Of a DNA stretch of 64,000 nucleotides, positions 1 to 9,264 are shown piece by piece (within the stretch, counting starts at the first letter, position 1; every line of letters starts with the position of its first letter). The notes below the pieces were generated by a model. That model made no database searches and was not told the DNA's origin. It was given only the letters and a program-made list of their open reading frames with translations. Origin of the DNA: Pseudomonadota bacterium (GTDB lineage Bacteria > Pseudomonadota > Alphaproteobacteria > Sphingomonadales > Sphingomonadaceae); the NCBI GenBank assembly GCA_023391375.1, contig JAEWBB010000011.1, forward strand, positions 248,001 through 312,000. The letters run 5' to 3'. The translations under genes and the position numbers were made by a program.

Positions 1-2098
1 TGCCACGGATGTCGAAACCGCGCAGCTGCGGGCCGAAGAAGCGGTCGGTGATCCGGATCGGATCGATGAACTCGCCGCGGTCCGTACCGAGCGGGTTGAT
101 GTAGCCGCCCTCGACGTGGGCCGAGAGGACGAAGCCGGAACCGATCGACTTGTACTTGGTCGCATCAATGCGCGAGCGCGCATACTTCACCTGCCCGCCG
201 AGACCCGCGACTTCCTGGATAAGGTTGGCGCGGATGCCGCGCGTCGCGCGCACGCCGTTGGTATTGTCGAAGGTGATCGTACCCGTCAGCGCCGACGTCA
301 CCCGCCCGCCAAGTTCGTCGCACAAGTAAGAACCGGCCTTTGCCGGATCGCAGACCAGGCCGTTTCCGTCACCGAAGTCGGTGTAGAAATTGTCCTTGTT
401 GAGCGTGATATTGTCGTTGTTCAAGGAGTAGCGCAGGCCCGCCGTCATATATTCGTTAAGCGGGAAGCCGAACACTGCCGAGCCGCCGGTTTGCACCTGC
501 TGATAGGTCGTGTTGCGCGAGTTATCGAGGTAGTTGAAGCTCTTGTAATCGCTGCGGTGGACCTCGCCGCCGAGCGTCACCTGCTTGTCGAGGAAGTAGG
601 GGTCGGTGAAGCCGAGACCGACAGAACGCGAATAGGCCGACCAGTTGACGTTGGCCGAGAGCACCTGCCCCTTGCCCATGAAGTTGCGTTGCGAGATGGC
701 GGCGGCGAAGACGATCTTTTCGAGACTGGAATAACCGGCCGACAGTTCAAGCTGGCCGGTCGCCTTTTCCTCGACGTCAACACCCAGAACGACGCGGTCG
801 GGCGACGAGCCCGGCGTCTGCTTGATCTCCAGCTTGTCCTGGAAGAAGCCGAGGCTCTGGATGCGGTCCTGCGAACGCTTGACGCGGATCGAGTTGAAGG
901 CATCGCCTTCGTTGACGCGGAATTCGCGGCGGATGACCTTGTCGCGCGTCACCGTGTTGCCGGTGATGTCGATCCGTTCGACATAGACACGCGGCGTGTC
1001 GCCCAGGCGATATACCACGTCCATCGTCCGGTTTTCTTCGTTGCGGATATAGTCTGGATTGACCTGCGCGAAGGCATAGCCCTTGGCGCCCGCCACTTCG
1101 CTCAGCGCGGTGATGTCGTCTTCGACCTTCTTGGCGTCGAACCAGTCACCCGACTTGGCCTTGACCAGCTTCAGCACGTCTTCCTTGGGAAGGTCGCGGA
1201 CCGAGCTATCGGCCTCGACGGTGCCGAAGTGATAACGCGGCCCTTCCTCGACGACGTAAGTGATGACGAAGTCACGGCGGTCAGGCGTCAGTTCGGCCAG
1301 CGCCGACACGACGCGGAAGTCGGCATAGCCCTGCGTCAGGTAGAAGGCGCGCAGCTTCTGCTGGTCGGCCGCCAGCCGATCCGGATCGTAGCTGTCGTTC
1401 GACTTGAAAATGCCGAGCACGCCGCCAGCCTGCTTGGTAAACATCTCCTTGCGAAGGCGGCCATCGCCGAACGTGTCGTTGCCGATGATGTTGATCGCGC
1501 GGACCTTGGACTTGTCGCCCTCGTGGATCTCGAACACCAGGTCGACGCGGTTCTGGTCGAGTTCGACGATCTTCGGGTCGACCGTCGCGGCGTAGCGTCC
1601 TTCGCGCTTGTAGAGTTCGACGATGCGCTCGACATCGGCGCGAACCTTCGAGCGGGTGAAGATCTGGCGCGGCGCCAGCCGGATTTCCGGCGTGATCTTG
1701 TCGTCTTTGAGCTTCTTGTTCCCCTCCAGGACGATCCGGTTGATGACCGGATTTTCCTTGACGTTGATGACGATGTTTCCGGTGTCGCCGCCATCGATGA
1801 CCACGTCCGCGAAAAGCTCGGTCGCGTACAGGGCCTTAAGCGCCGTATCGAGGGTCGAGAGCGTATACTCCTGGCCCGGTGCGATGTTGGCGTAGGACAC
1901 GATCGTCGCCGGCTCGAGGCGTTCCGCACCGCGGACGGAGATCGAGCGGATGGTACCGCTGGTCGGTGCCGCCGCCTGGGGCGCCGCGGCGACTGGTGCC
2001 GGAGCCGCTTCCTGCGCCATTGCCGGAACCGAAGACAACATCGTCCCGACAAGCAGTACGGTCGCGACGCGATGAAGAGATTTACTGGTGGATTTCAC
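1..2098 (-). CDS. bamA: Outer membrane protein assembly factor BamA (partial, 3' end beyond window)
   Basis: BamA is the Omp85-family insertase that folds beta-barrel proteins into the outer membrane. Reading begins at a GTG at 2098. It encodes a signal peptide (basic MKSTSKSLHR, a hydrophobic core, then AMAQ) and an Ala/Pro-rich linker. Tandem POTRA domains follow, starting near IRSISVRGAERLEP. The later part matches a beta-barrel. About 699 codons are present; the family is usually 750-900 residues, so the C-terminal barrel lies off the left edge. It follows rseP on the same strand, the usual alphaproteobacterial order. The GTG is chosen because it gives a complete signal peptide. Identity is secure; the exact start is moderately so. 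Confidence 0.93.
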   Translation of the reverse strand, partial: MKSTSKSLHRVATVLLVGTMLSSVPAMAQEAAPAPVAAAPQAAAPTSGTIRSISVRGAERLEPATIVSYANIAPGQEYTLSTLDTALKALYATELFADVVIDGGDTGNIVINVKENPVINRIVLEGNKKLKDDKITPEIRLAPRQIFTRSKVRADVERIVELYKREGRYAATVDPKIVELDQNRVDLVFEIHEGDKSKVRAINIIGNDTFGDGRLRKEMFTKQAGGVLGIFKSNDSYDPDRLAADQQKLRAFYLTQGYADFRVVSALAELTPDRRDFVITYVVEEGPRYHFGTVEADSSVRDLPKEDVLKLVKAKSGDWFDAKKVEDDITALSEVAGAKGYAFAQVNPDYIRNEENRTMDVVYRLGDTPRVYVERIDITGNTVTRDKVIRREFRVNEGDAFNSIRVKRSQDRIQSLGFFQDKLEIKQTPGSSPDRVVLGVDVEEKATGQLELSAGYSSLEKIVFAAAISQRNFMGKGQVLSANVNWSAYSRSVGLGFTDPYFLDKQVTLGGEVHRSDYKSFNYLDNSRNTTYQQVQTGGSAVFGFPLNEYMTAGLRYSLNNDNITLNKDNFYTDFGDGNGLVCDPAKAGSYLCDELGGRVTSALTGTITFDNTNGVRATRGIRANLIQEVAGLGGQVKYARSRIDATKYKSIGSGFVLSAHVEGGYINPLGTDRGEFIDPIRITDRFFGPQLRGFDIRG

Positions 2099-2171
2099 TG
2101 TGGTCCCGCCCCGAAGTTGCGCGCCGTTCCGGCAGTCATGAAAAGTCAAATTCCGCCCTGCCCCAACCAAC

Positions 2172-3286
<1,115 letters not shown>

Positions 3287-3287
<1 letters not shown>

Positions 3288-4453
3288 CAGGCCACCTGCT
3301 CGCGAATAAGCATCCCCGCCTGTTGGCGGGTCACCCTATCGATGTCGAGAACCTCTTCGACGGAGCGAGGCGCAGCCAAGCCAGCCTGCGATTCCAGTGA
3401 CTTGTCGACCAGCGCCGCGATATCGAGGAAGCCGATCCTGCCGTCGAGGAAGGCGGCGACGGCGACCTCATTCGCGGCGTTGAGGACGATGCTCGCCGCG
3501 CCGCCGGCCTCGAGGGCTTCACGCGCCAGCCGCAAGGACGGAAAGCGGTCTTCGTCCGGCGCCTCGAAGTCCAGCCTCCCCGCCTTCACCAGGTCCAGCC
3601 GCTCGGCAGGCGTCGCTATCCGGCGAGGATGGGCCAGCGCGTGGGCGATCGGGATGCGCATGTCGGGCGAGCCCATCTGCGCGAGGACCGATCCATCGAC
3701 ATATTCGACCATCGAGTGGACGACCGACTGCGGATGGACGACGATATCGATCCGCTCGCCCGGAAGGCCGAACAGGTGATGGGCTTCGATCAGTTCGAGG
3801 CCCTTGTTCATCATCGTCGCGGAATCGACGCTGATCTTCGCGCCCATCGACCAGTTGGGGTGGGCCACGGCCTGGGCCGGCGTCATCGCCTTCATCTCGG
3901 CCAGCGACTTGCAGCGGAACGGGCCGCCGCTAGCTGTCAGCACGATCCTTGCGACGTCGTCGATGGCCGACCCCGCAAGGCATTGGAAAATGGCGTTATG
4001 TTCGCTGTCGACGGGCAGGATCTTCGCGCCGGCCTGGCGCGCCGCATCGGTCATCAGCGCTCCGGCCGTGACGAGGGCCTCCTTGTTGGCCAGGGCGACG
4101 GTCTTGCCGGCCGTGACGGCGGCCATAACCGGCTTGAGGCCTGCGCATCCGACGATGGCGGCCATCACCCACTCGCCCCCACCCGATGCCGCGTCGGACA
4201 GCGCCTCTTCGCCGGCGGCGGCCTTCACGTCGCTGTTGGCGAGTCGATCGCGCAGTTCGGGAAGCTTGGCCTCATCAGCGATGACCGCAAGACGTGCACC
4301 AGTCCGGATCGCGGCGTCGGCCAGTTCGGCGACGCGGCTGGCGGCGGTCAGCGCGACGACCTCGAACTGGTCGGGCGAGCGACCGACAAGGTCCAGCGTC
4401 GACTGGCCGACCGACCCGGTCGCACCGAGGACCGTGATCGTGCGGCGGGTCAC
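3287..4453 (-). CDS. dxr: 1-deoxy-D-xylulose-5-phosphate reductoisomerase
   Basis: Dxr is the second enzyme of the MEP isoprenoid pathway. It converts DXP to 2-C-methylerythritol 4-phosphate with NADPH and a divalent metal. The 388-residue protein opens with the Rossmann motif VLGATGSVGQSTLDL and carries the conserved VDSEHNAIFQCL and the substrate-loop region near SMGAKISVDSATMMNKGLE. The start is the GTG at 4453, which overlaps the cdsA stop by 4 bp (GTGA). The open frame continues far upstream, but that is read-through into cdsA. Isoprenoid product from here feeds UppS in the same operon. Confidence 0.95.
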
Positions 4454-5082
4454 AGCAGGCTCGAAAGCGAAGCGACCGCCGTCAGGGTGGCGACGACGAC
4501 AAGGCCGTCGAGGCGGTCGAGCATCCCGCCATGCCCGGGAAAGATGTTGCCGCTGTCCTTGACCCCGGCCTCGCGCTTGAGATGGCTTTCGAACAGGTCG
4601 CCCATCTGCGCCGCGAAAGCGAAGGGCGCGGCGAGGAAAAACAGCGCGGGCGGAAGGTCGAAATGCCAGGCGAACAGCGACCCCAATGCCTCGGCCGCGG
4701 TCATCCCGCCGATCAGTCCGCTGATCGTCTTGTTCGGGCTGATCGACGGCGCGAGCTTCGGCCCGCCGAAGGTGCGTCCGGCGAAATAGGCGCCGATGTC
4801 GGTCGACCAGGTGACGACAAACACCCAGAGCAGGAGCAACAGCCCGATTTCCGGCCGTTCGCGGATCCACAGCAAGGACAAGGCGGGCACCAGCGCGTAG
4901 GCGAACCCGCCAATCGACCAGAGCGGCCCCCAGCCCTTCACCAGTCGCTGCCATTCGTAGAACATCACGCAGGCAGCCACACCGGCCAGCGTGGCGAACA
5001 CATAGCCGCCGAGGGCGGCGGCGGTCAGCGCGACCGCAATCAGCAGCACGCCGACGATCGTCCGTTTGGCCAGCTCGCTCAT
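4450..5082 (-). CDS. cdsA: Phosphatidate cytidylyltransferase
   Basis: CdsA makes CDP-diacylglycerol from phosphatidic acid and CTP at the inner membrane, the branch point for all phospholipids. The 210-residue protein is strongly hydrophobic, with about six membrane segments. It ends with the family signature region, seen as SISPNKTISGLIGG and FPGHGGMLDRLDG. The ATG at 5082 overlaps the uppS stop by 4 bp (ATGA). It is somewhat shorter than E. coli CdsA (about 285), as is common in this order. Its product is the substrate of PssA, encoded about 5 kb away in this window. Confidence 0.93.
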   Translation of the reverse strand: MSELAKRTIVGVLLIAVALTAAALGGYVFATLAGVAACVMFYEWQRLVKGWGPLWSIGGFAYALVPALSLLWIRERPEIGLLLLLWVFVVTWSTDIGAYFAGRTFGGPKLAPSISPNKTISGLIGGMTAAEALGSLFAWHFDLPPALFFLAAPFAFAAQMGDLFESHLKREAGVKDSGNIFPGHGGMLDRLDGLVVVATLTAVASLSSLL

Positions 5083-5804
5083 CGTCCGCCGAACCTCCGT
5101 TGCCGGCCGGCGAAATGAGCGACGGCGTCGGCAAAAGTCGCCTCGTCGAAGTCGGGCCACAACAGTTCGAGGAACAGCAATTCGGCGTAAGCCGCTTGCC
5201 ACAAGAGGAAATTGCTGAGGCGCACCTCGCCCGACGTACGGATCAGCAGGTCGAGCGGCGGCAGGTCCGCGGTCATCATCGCCGCGTCGAGCGCCGCTTC
5301 ATCGATCTGGTCGGCAGGGCACTCGGCGGCAACCTTGCGGGCCGCCGCGGCGATCTCCGCCCGCGATCCGTAATTGAGCGCGATGACAAGGGTGAGCCGG
5401 CGATTGTCGGCCGTCCGGTCGACCGCCCGCTGCAACTGGGCGGAGAGCTCGGGGCCGAACGCAGACGGATCGCCGATAAGCCTGAGCCGCACGCCTTCCT
5501 TTTCGAGCGTCTTCAATTCGCGCTCGAGGTAGAAACGCATCAGGCCGGTCAGGTCGGCAATTTCCTCGTCCGAACGACGCCAGTTTTCCGATGAAAAGGC
5601 ATAGAGCGTAAGCGCCTTGACACCGGTATCAGCCGCGGCGCGGATCGCCTTGCGTACTGCTTCCGCGCCCGCACGGTGACCGGCAACACGCGGGAGGCCC
5701 TTGGCCTGGGCCCAGCGGCCGTTGCCGTCCATGATGATCGCGACGTGGCGCGGGACGGCGCCGGTGCCGCCGTGATCGGCCGCCGGGGTCGGCGCGGCGC
5801 TCAC
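5079..5804 (-). CDS. uppS: Isoprenyl transferase / undecaprenyl diphosphate synthase
   Basis: UppS is a cis-prenyltransferase that condenses farnesyl diphosphate with eight isopentenyl units to make the C55 lipid carrier for peptidoglycan and polysaccharide. The catalytic Asp lies in the hallmark IIMDGNGRWA at about residues 23-32. The downstream conserved blocks ALTLYAFSSENWRR and LLIRTSGEVRLSNFLLWQ are present. Its 241 residues are typical. Its ATG overlaps the frr stop by 4 bp, and its stop overlaps cdsA. Confidence 0.95.
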   Translation of the reverse strand: MSAAPTPAADHGGTGAVPRHVAIIMDGNGRWAQAKGLPRVAGHRAGAEAVRKAIRAAADTGVKALTLYAFSSENWRRSDEEIADLTGLMRFYLERELKTLEKEGVRLRLIGDPSAFGPELSAQLQRAVDRTADNRRLTLVIALNYGSRAEIAAAARKVAAECPADQIDEAALDAAMMTADLPPLDLLIRTSGEVRLSNFLLWQAAYAELLFLELLWPDFDEATFADAVAHFAGRQRRFGGR

Positions 5805-6358
5805 TTGCCGAGGATTTCCTGTTCCTTCGTGTGCGCGGCGGCGTCGATGTCCTTGATCGTGTCGTCGGTCAGCTTCTGCACCTCGGTGTCGAGCCGCTTG
5901 TGCTCGTCCTCGCTGATTTCCTTCTTTTTCTCGTCGGTCTTCAGCGCGTCCATGCCGTCGCGGCGGACGTTGCGCACGGCGACACGCGCCTTCTCGGCAT
6001 ACTGCCCGGCGAGTTTGGCCAATTCCTTGCGGCGTTCTTCGGTGAGGTCCGGGATCGGCAGGCGGATGACCTGGCCGTCGACAATCGGGTTGATGCCGAG
6101 GCCGGCATTGCGGATCGCCTTTTCGACCGGCGTGACGTTCGAGCGGTCCCAGACCTGGACCGAGATCAGGCGCGGCTCGGGCACCGAGACGGTCGCGACC
6201 TGGGAAATCGGCATGTTCGCCCCATAGACCTCGACCTGGATGGGATCGAGCAGCGCGGTCGACGCGCGCCCGGTGCGAAGGCCGGCCAGATCGTGCTTCA
6301 AGCTCTCGACGGCGCCCTGCATGCGGCGCTGGATGTCGTTCTTGTCGTAAGCAGGCAT
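5801..6358 (-). CDS. frr: Ribosome recycling factor
   Basis: RRF splits post-termination 70S ribosomes together with EF-G. From the ATG at 6358 the protein is 185 residues, exactly the usual length. It begins MPAYDKNDIQRRMQGAVESL and contains the conserved GRAST and QVWDRSNVTPVEKAIRNAGLG segments. The open frame extends about 220 bp upstream into pyrH, but the family start is clearly the ATG at 6358, only 4 bp after the pyrH stop. Confidence 0.96.
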   Translation of the reverse strand: MPAYDKNDIQRRMQGAVESLKHDLAGLRTGRASTALLDPIQVEVYGANMPISQVATVSVPEPRLISVQVWDRSNVTPVEKAIRNAGLGINPIVDGQVIRLPIPDLTEERRKELAKLAGQYAEKARVAVRNVRRDGMDALKTDEKKKEISEDEHKRLDTEVQKLTDDTIKDIDAAAHTKEQEILGK

Positions 6359-6362
6359 GGGT

Positions 6363-7085
6363 TTACTCCTCGTTCGTGACGACGGTCGCAACGCCATCCC
6401 CGGCCAGCACCTTGGCAAGGTTGCCGGATTCGCGGATGTTGAACACGACGATCGGGATGTTGCTGTCGCGGCACAGCGCGACGGCGCTGGCGTCCATGAC
6501 CTTGAGGTCCTTGGCCAGCACCTGGTTGAAACTGACGGTCTCGAAGCGCTTGGCATCGGCGACCTTCTTGGGATCGGCATCGTAGACGCCGTCGACGCTG
6601 GTTCCCTTGAACAGCGCGTCGCACTTCATCTCGGCGGCACGCAGCGCGGCGCCGCTGTCGGTGGTGAAGAAGGGGCTACCGACACCGGCGGCGAAGATCA
6701 CCACCCGGCCCTTGGCGAGGTGGCGCTCGGCGCGGCGGCGGATCACCGGTTCGCACACCTGGTCCATCTTGATCGCCGACATCACGCGGGTCTCGACGCC
6801 AAGGTTCTCGAGCGCGTTCTGCATCGCCAGCGCATTCATCACGGTCGCCAGCATGCCCATGTAATCGGCCTGAGCGCGGTCCATGCCTTGCGCAGCGCCG
6901 GCCATACCGCGGAAGATGTTGCCGCCGCCGATGACCAGGCAAAGCTCGAAGCCGGCATCCTTGGCGGCCTTCACCTCGGACGCCATGTTGGCCACGGTCT
7001 GCGGGTCGATGCCGAACTGGCCCGGCCCCATCAACGCCTCTCCCGACAATTTCAGGAGGATGCGGTTGAAGCGCGGGCGGGTCAT
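6363..7085 (-). CDS. pyrH: UMP kinase (uridylate kinase)
   Basis: PyrH phosphorylates UMP to UDP, is hexameric and belongs to the amino-acid-kinase fold rather than the eukaryotic-type NMP kinases. The 240 residues show RILLKLSGEALMG at the N-terminus (phosphate-binding Lys), VIGGGNIFRG, and the C-terminal VVFNIRESGNLAKVLAG. It is preceded by a GGAGAG ribosome binding site. A strong hairpin separates it from tsf, so it may be expressed partly from its own promoter. Confidence 0.96.
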   Translation of the reverse strand: MTRPRFNRILLKLSGEALMGPGQFGIDPQTVANMASEVKAAKDAGFELCLVIGGGNIFRGMAGAAQGMDRAQADYMGMLATVMNALAMQNALENLGVETRVMSAIKMDQVCEPVIRRRAERHLAKGRVVIFAAGVGSPFFTTDSGAALRAAEMKCDALFKGTSVDGVYDADPKKVADAKRFETVSFNQVLAKDLKVMDASAVALCRDSNIPIVVFNIRESGNLAKVLAGDGVATVVTNEE

Positions 7086-7097
7086 GGTCTCTCCGGC

Positions 7098-7138
7098 AAA
7101 CGAAACGGGGCGAAGGCGCTTTAAGACGCCCCCGCCCC
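7098..7138 (-). terminator. Probable intrinsic terminator downstream of tsf
   Basis: On the minus strand a 12-bp stem is formed by 7127-7138 and 7107-7118 (GGGGCGGGGGCG with CGCCTTCGCCCC, two G-U pairs). It has an 8-nt loop and is followed by GTTTCGTTT. It lies 50-90 nt after the tsf stop and just before the pyrH ribosome binding site, so it would end or attenuate the rpsB-tsf transcript before pyrH. Confidence 0.55.
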
Positions 7139-7190
7139 GCTGCCAACCGCGAAGATGTCGCGGTGCGGTCGTTTTTGGCGAACCCGCCGC

Positions 7191-8135
7191 TTAGGCGACC
7201 GGCTCGTCCTTCTTGACGCCGGCGGCCGCGGCCACCTCGGCGGCGAAGTCGCTTTCTTCCTTCTCGATTCCTTCACCGAGCTGGAAGCGAACGAAGTCGA
7301 CGAGCTTGACCTCGCTGCCCGCGTCCTTGCCCGCGGCGGCGACGACGTCGGCCACCGGGGTCTTGCCGTCCATCACGAACAGCTGCGACAGGAGGGCGTT
7401 CTCCTTGGCGAACTTGGCCATCGTGCCGTCGACCATCTTCTCGACGATGTTGGCCGGCTTGCCGCTCTCATTGGCCTTTTCGACCGCGATCGCACGCTCA
7501 CGAGCGAGCAGGTCGGCATCGAGACCCTCGGCGTTGAGCGCCAACGGGTTGGCGGCGGCGATGTGCATCGCCAGCTGCTTGCCCAACGCATTCAGCGCGT
7601 CGGCGTTTGCAGCGCTTTCGAGCGCGACCAGCACGCCGATCTTGCCCATGTTCGGGGCGGCGGCGTTGTGGACGTAGCTGACGACGACGCCCTGCGGCAC
7701 TTCGAGCAGCTGGGTGCGGCGCAGCGACTGGTTCTCGCCGATGGTGGCGATGTTGTCGGTCAGCTTCGCTTCGACGGTGCCGGCGCCCGGATACTGGGCG
7801 GCCTTCAGCGCTTCGACGTCGCCGTTGGCGGCCAGCGCCAGCTTCGACACTTCGCGGACGAACTCCTGGAACTGCTCGTTCTTGGCGACAAAGTCGGTTT
7901 CCGAGTTGATCTCGACGACCGCGCCCTTGGTGCCTTCGGTGGCGACGCCGACCAGGCCCTCGGCGGCGGTGCGGCCGGCCTTCTTGGCGGCGGCGGCGAG
8001 GCCCTTGGCGCGCAGCCAGTCGACCGACGCTTCCATGTCGCCGGCGTTCTCAGCCAGCGCCTTCTTGCAGTCCATCATGCCGGCGCCAGTGCGCTCGCGC
8101 AGTTCCTTCACCGAAGCAGCGGTGATCTCAGCCAT
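7191..8135 (-). CDS. tsf: Elongation factor Ts
   Basis: EF-Ts is the nucleotide exchange factor for EF-Tu. The 314 residues begin MAEITAASVKELRERTGAGM, with the diagnostic MMDCKKAL segment and the TDFVAKNEQF core that contacts EF-Tu. A UBA-like N-terminal domain is followed by the dimerisation core. Length is slightly above E. coli (283), as usual in alphaproteobacteria. It follows rpsB on the same strand with a 93-bp gap containing a strong hairpin. Confidence 0.97.
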   Translation of the reverse strand: MAEITAASVKELRERTGAGMMDCKKALAENAGDMEASVDWLRAKGLAAAAKKAGRTAAEGLVGVATEGTKGAVVEINSETDFVAKNEQFQEFVREVSKLALAANGDVEALKAAQYPGAGTVEAKLTDNIATIGENQSLRRTQLLEVPQGVVVSYVHNAAAPNMGKIGVLVALESAANADALNALGKQLAMHIAAANPLALNAEGLDADLLARERAIAVEKANESGKPANIVEKMVDGTMAKFAKENALLSQLFVMDGKTPVADVVAAAGKDAGSEVKLVDFVRFQLGEGIEKEESDFAAEVAAAAGVKKDEPVA

Positions 8136-8162
8136 GTGTTGTCTCCGAATTGGTAATAAACA

Positions 8163-8203
8163 GGAACGCGCCGCGGGGCCTTACCAGTCCCACGACGCGT
8201 TCC
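8163..8203 (-). promoter_or_regulatory. Strong hairpin in the rpsB-tsf intercistronic gap
   Basis: On the minus strand GGAACGCGTCGTGGG (8203-8189) pairs with CCCGCGGCGCGTTCC (8177-8163) around an 11-nt loop. This is a 15-bp stem with two G-U pairs. What follows is TGTTTATT, not a clean U-tract, so it looks more like an attenuator or RNA-stability/processing element than a full terminator. Such a site would allow more S2 than EF-Ts to be made. Function is inferred. Confidence 0.6.
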
Positions 8204-8228
8204 ATTGACGTGAAATGCGTCGCGGGCG

Positions 8229-8984
8229 TTACGCCTCGAGCGCGGCCTCGACCGGCGGCTCGGCCATCGCGCCGATATCCTCGCCCTTCGACGTGCGCTC
8301 GCCGGTCTTGCCGCTCATCGCCGCGCTGGCAATGGCTTCGCAATAGAGGCGGATGGCACGGCTGGCGTCGTCGTTGCCCGGAACCGGGAACGCGATGCCG
8401 TTCGGGTTCGAGTTGGAATCGAGGATCGCGACGACCGGGATACCCAGCACGTTGGCTTCCTTGATCGCCAGCTCTTCCTTGTTCGAATCGACAACGAACA
8501 TGACGTCCGGCAGGCCGCCCATGTCGCGGATGCCGCCCAGGCTCTTCTCGAGCTTGTCGCGTTCGCGGGTGAAGGTCAGCACTTCCTTCTTGGTCAGGCC
8601 GGCGGTGTCGCCCGACAGGCGCTCTTCAAGCGTCTTCAGGCGCTTGATCGAGTTCGACACGGTCTTCCAGTTGGTCAGCATGCCGCCAAGCCAGCGGTGG
8701 TTGACGAAGTGCTGGCCGCTCGAGCGCGCCGCCTCGGCGATCGCGTCCTGCGCCTGGCGCTTGGTACCGACGAACAGCACCTTGCCGCCGCGGGCAACCG
8801 TCTGCTGGACGAAGTCGAGCGCGCGGGCGAACAGCGGAACGCTTTGCGACAGGTCGATGATGTGAACGCCGTTGCGGTCGCCGAAGATGTACGGCTTCAT
8901 CCGCGGGTTCCAGCGGTGGGTCTGGTGGCCGAAGTGGGCGCCAGCCTCAAGCAATTGCTGCATGGTGACGACAGGTGCCGCCAT
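8229..8984 (-). CDS. rpsB: 30S ribosomal protein S2
   Basis: S2 is a small-subunit protein that binds late and is needed for S1 recruitment. The 251 residues contain the family signatures MQQLLEAGAHFGHQTHRWNP and the later VDSNKEELAIKEANVLGIP and GIAFPVPGNDDASRAI. The C-terminal tail is mildly acidic/Ala-rich. A good AAGGAGAT ribosome binding site precedes the ATG at 8984. It is the first gene of the long minus-strand block. Confidence 0.97.
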   Translation of the reverse strand: MAAPVVTMQQLLEAGAHFGHQTHRWNPRMKPYIFGDRNGVHIIDLSQSVPLFARALDFVQQTVARGGKVLFVGTKRQAQDAIAEAARSSGQHFVNHRWLGGMLTNWKTVSNSIKRLKTLEERLSGDTAGLTKKEVLTFTRERDKLEKSLGGIRDMGGLPDVMFVVDSNKEELAIKEANVLGIPVVAILDSNSNPNGIAFPVPGNDDASRAIRLYCEAIASAAMSGKTGERTSKGEDIGAMAEPPVEAALEA

Positions 8985-9015
8985 AGGGATATCTCCTTCC
9001 GGTTATACCTCGGTC

Positions 9016-9060
9016 GGAACCTGTGACCGATCTTGCGACCGGCACCGGTATGGTGGTTCC
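9016..9060 (-). promoter_or_regulatory. Candidate structured rpsB mRNA leader
   Basis: Between the probable start of the rpsB transcript and its ribosome binding site, an imperfect stem-loop closes with GGAACC (9060-9055) and GGTTCC (9021-9016) and has GC-rich inner pairing. Ribosomal protein operons are often autoregulated by such leaders, and S2 regulates its own operon in E. coli. That this element does so is inference from position only. A weak TTGAAA (minus strand, 9107-9102) lies upstream as a possible -35. Confidence 0.35.
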
Positions 9061-9134
9061 GCCTGTGGAATGCCGGCCCCCCTAAACCAAGACCCCAGCC
9101 TTTTCAAGCGCCTAGGCAAGTCGTGCAAGAAAAA

Positions 9135-9149
9135 GAACGAAGGTGGAAC
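9135..9149 (+). promoter_or_regulatory. LexA box 1 (GAAC-N7-GAAC)
   Basis: The bases read GAACGAAGGTGGAAC, a perfect match to the alphaproteobacterial direct-repeat SOS operator GAAC-N7-GAAC. It lies just upstream of a TTGACG -35-like hexamer (9158-9163) and 115-130 bp before the small membrane-protein gene at 9265. The same motif occurs upstream of recA in this window. Confidence 0.7.
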
Positions 9150-9169
9150 AAATTTGCTTGACGAAATCG

Positions 9170-9184
9170 GAACACAAGGAGAAC
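9170..9184 (+). promoter_or_regulatory. LexA box 2 (GAAC-N7-GAAC)
   Basis: The bases read GAACACAAGGAGAAC, a second perfect GAAC-N7-GAAC, 35 bp (start to start) after the first. It lies between the TTGACG element (9158-9163) and the position expected for a -10 at about 9181-9186, so LexA bound here would block RNA polymerase directly. Confidence 0.7.
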
Positions 9185-9226
9185 ATCCGACCCATAGGAT
9201 GCTGAAACGGCCCGTTTTGGAACGAT

Positions 9227-9235
9227 TTATCCACA
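9227..9235 (+). promoter_or_regulatory. Perfect DnaA box
   Basis: TTATCCACA is an exact match to the strongest DnaA-binding 9-mer. It sits between LexA box 2 and the start codon at 9265. A single box can act as a transcriptional DnaA site; there is no cluster of boxes or AT-rich unwinding element here, so this is not a replication origin. Confidence 0.5.
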
Positions 9236-9264
9236 GGCGGGTTCAGCCGGAACGAAAAGGGACA

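Noticed and set aside
9221..9240. Possible replication origin around the DnaA box
   Set aside because: Only one box, no AT-rich unwinding region and no origin-flanking genes.
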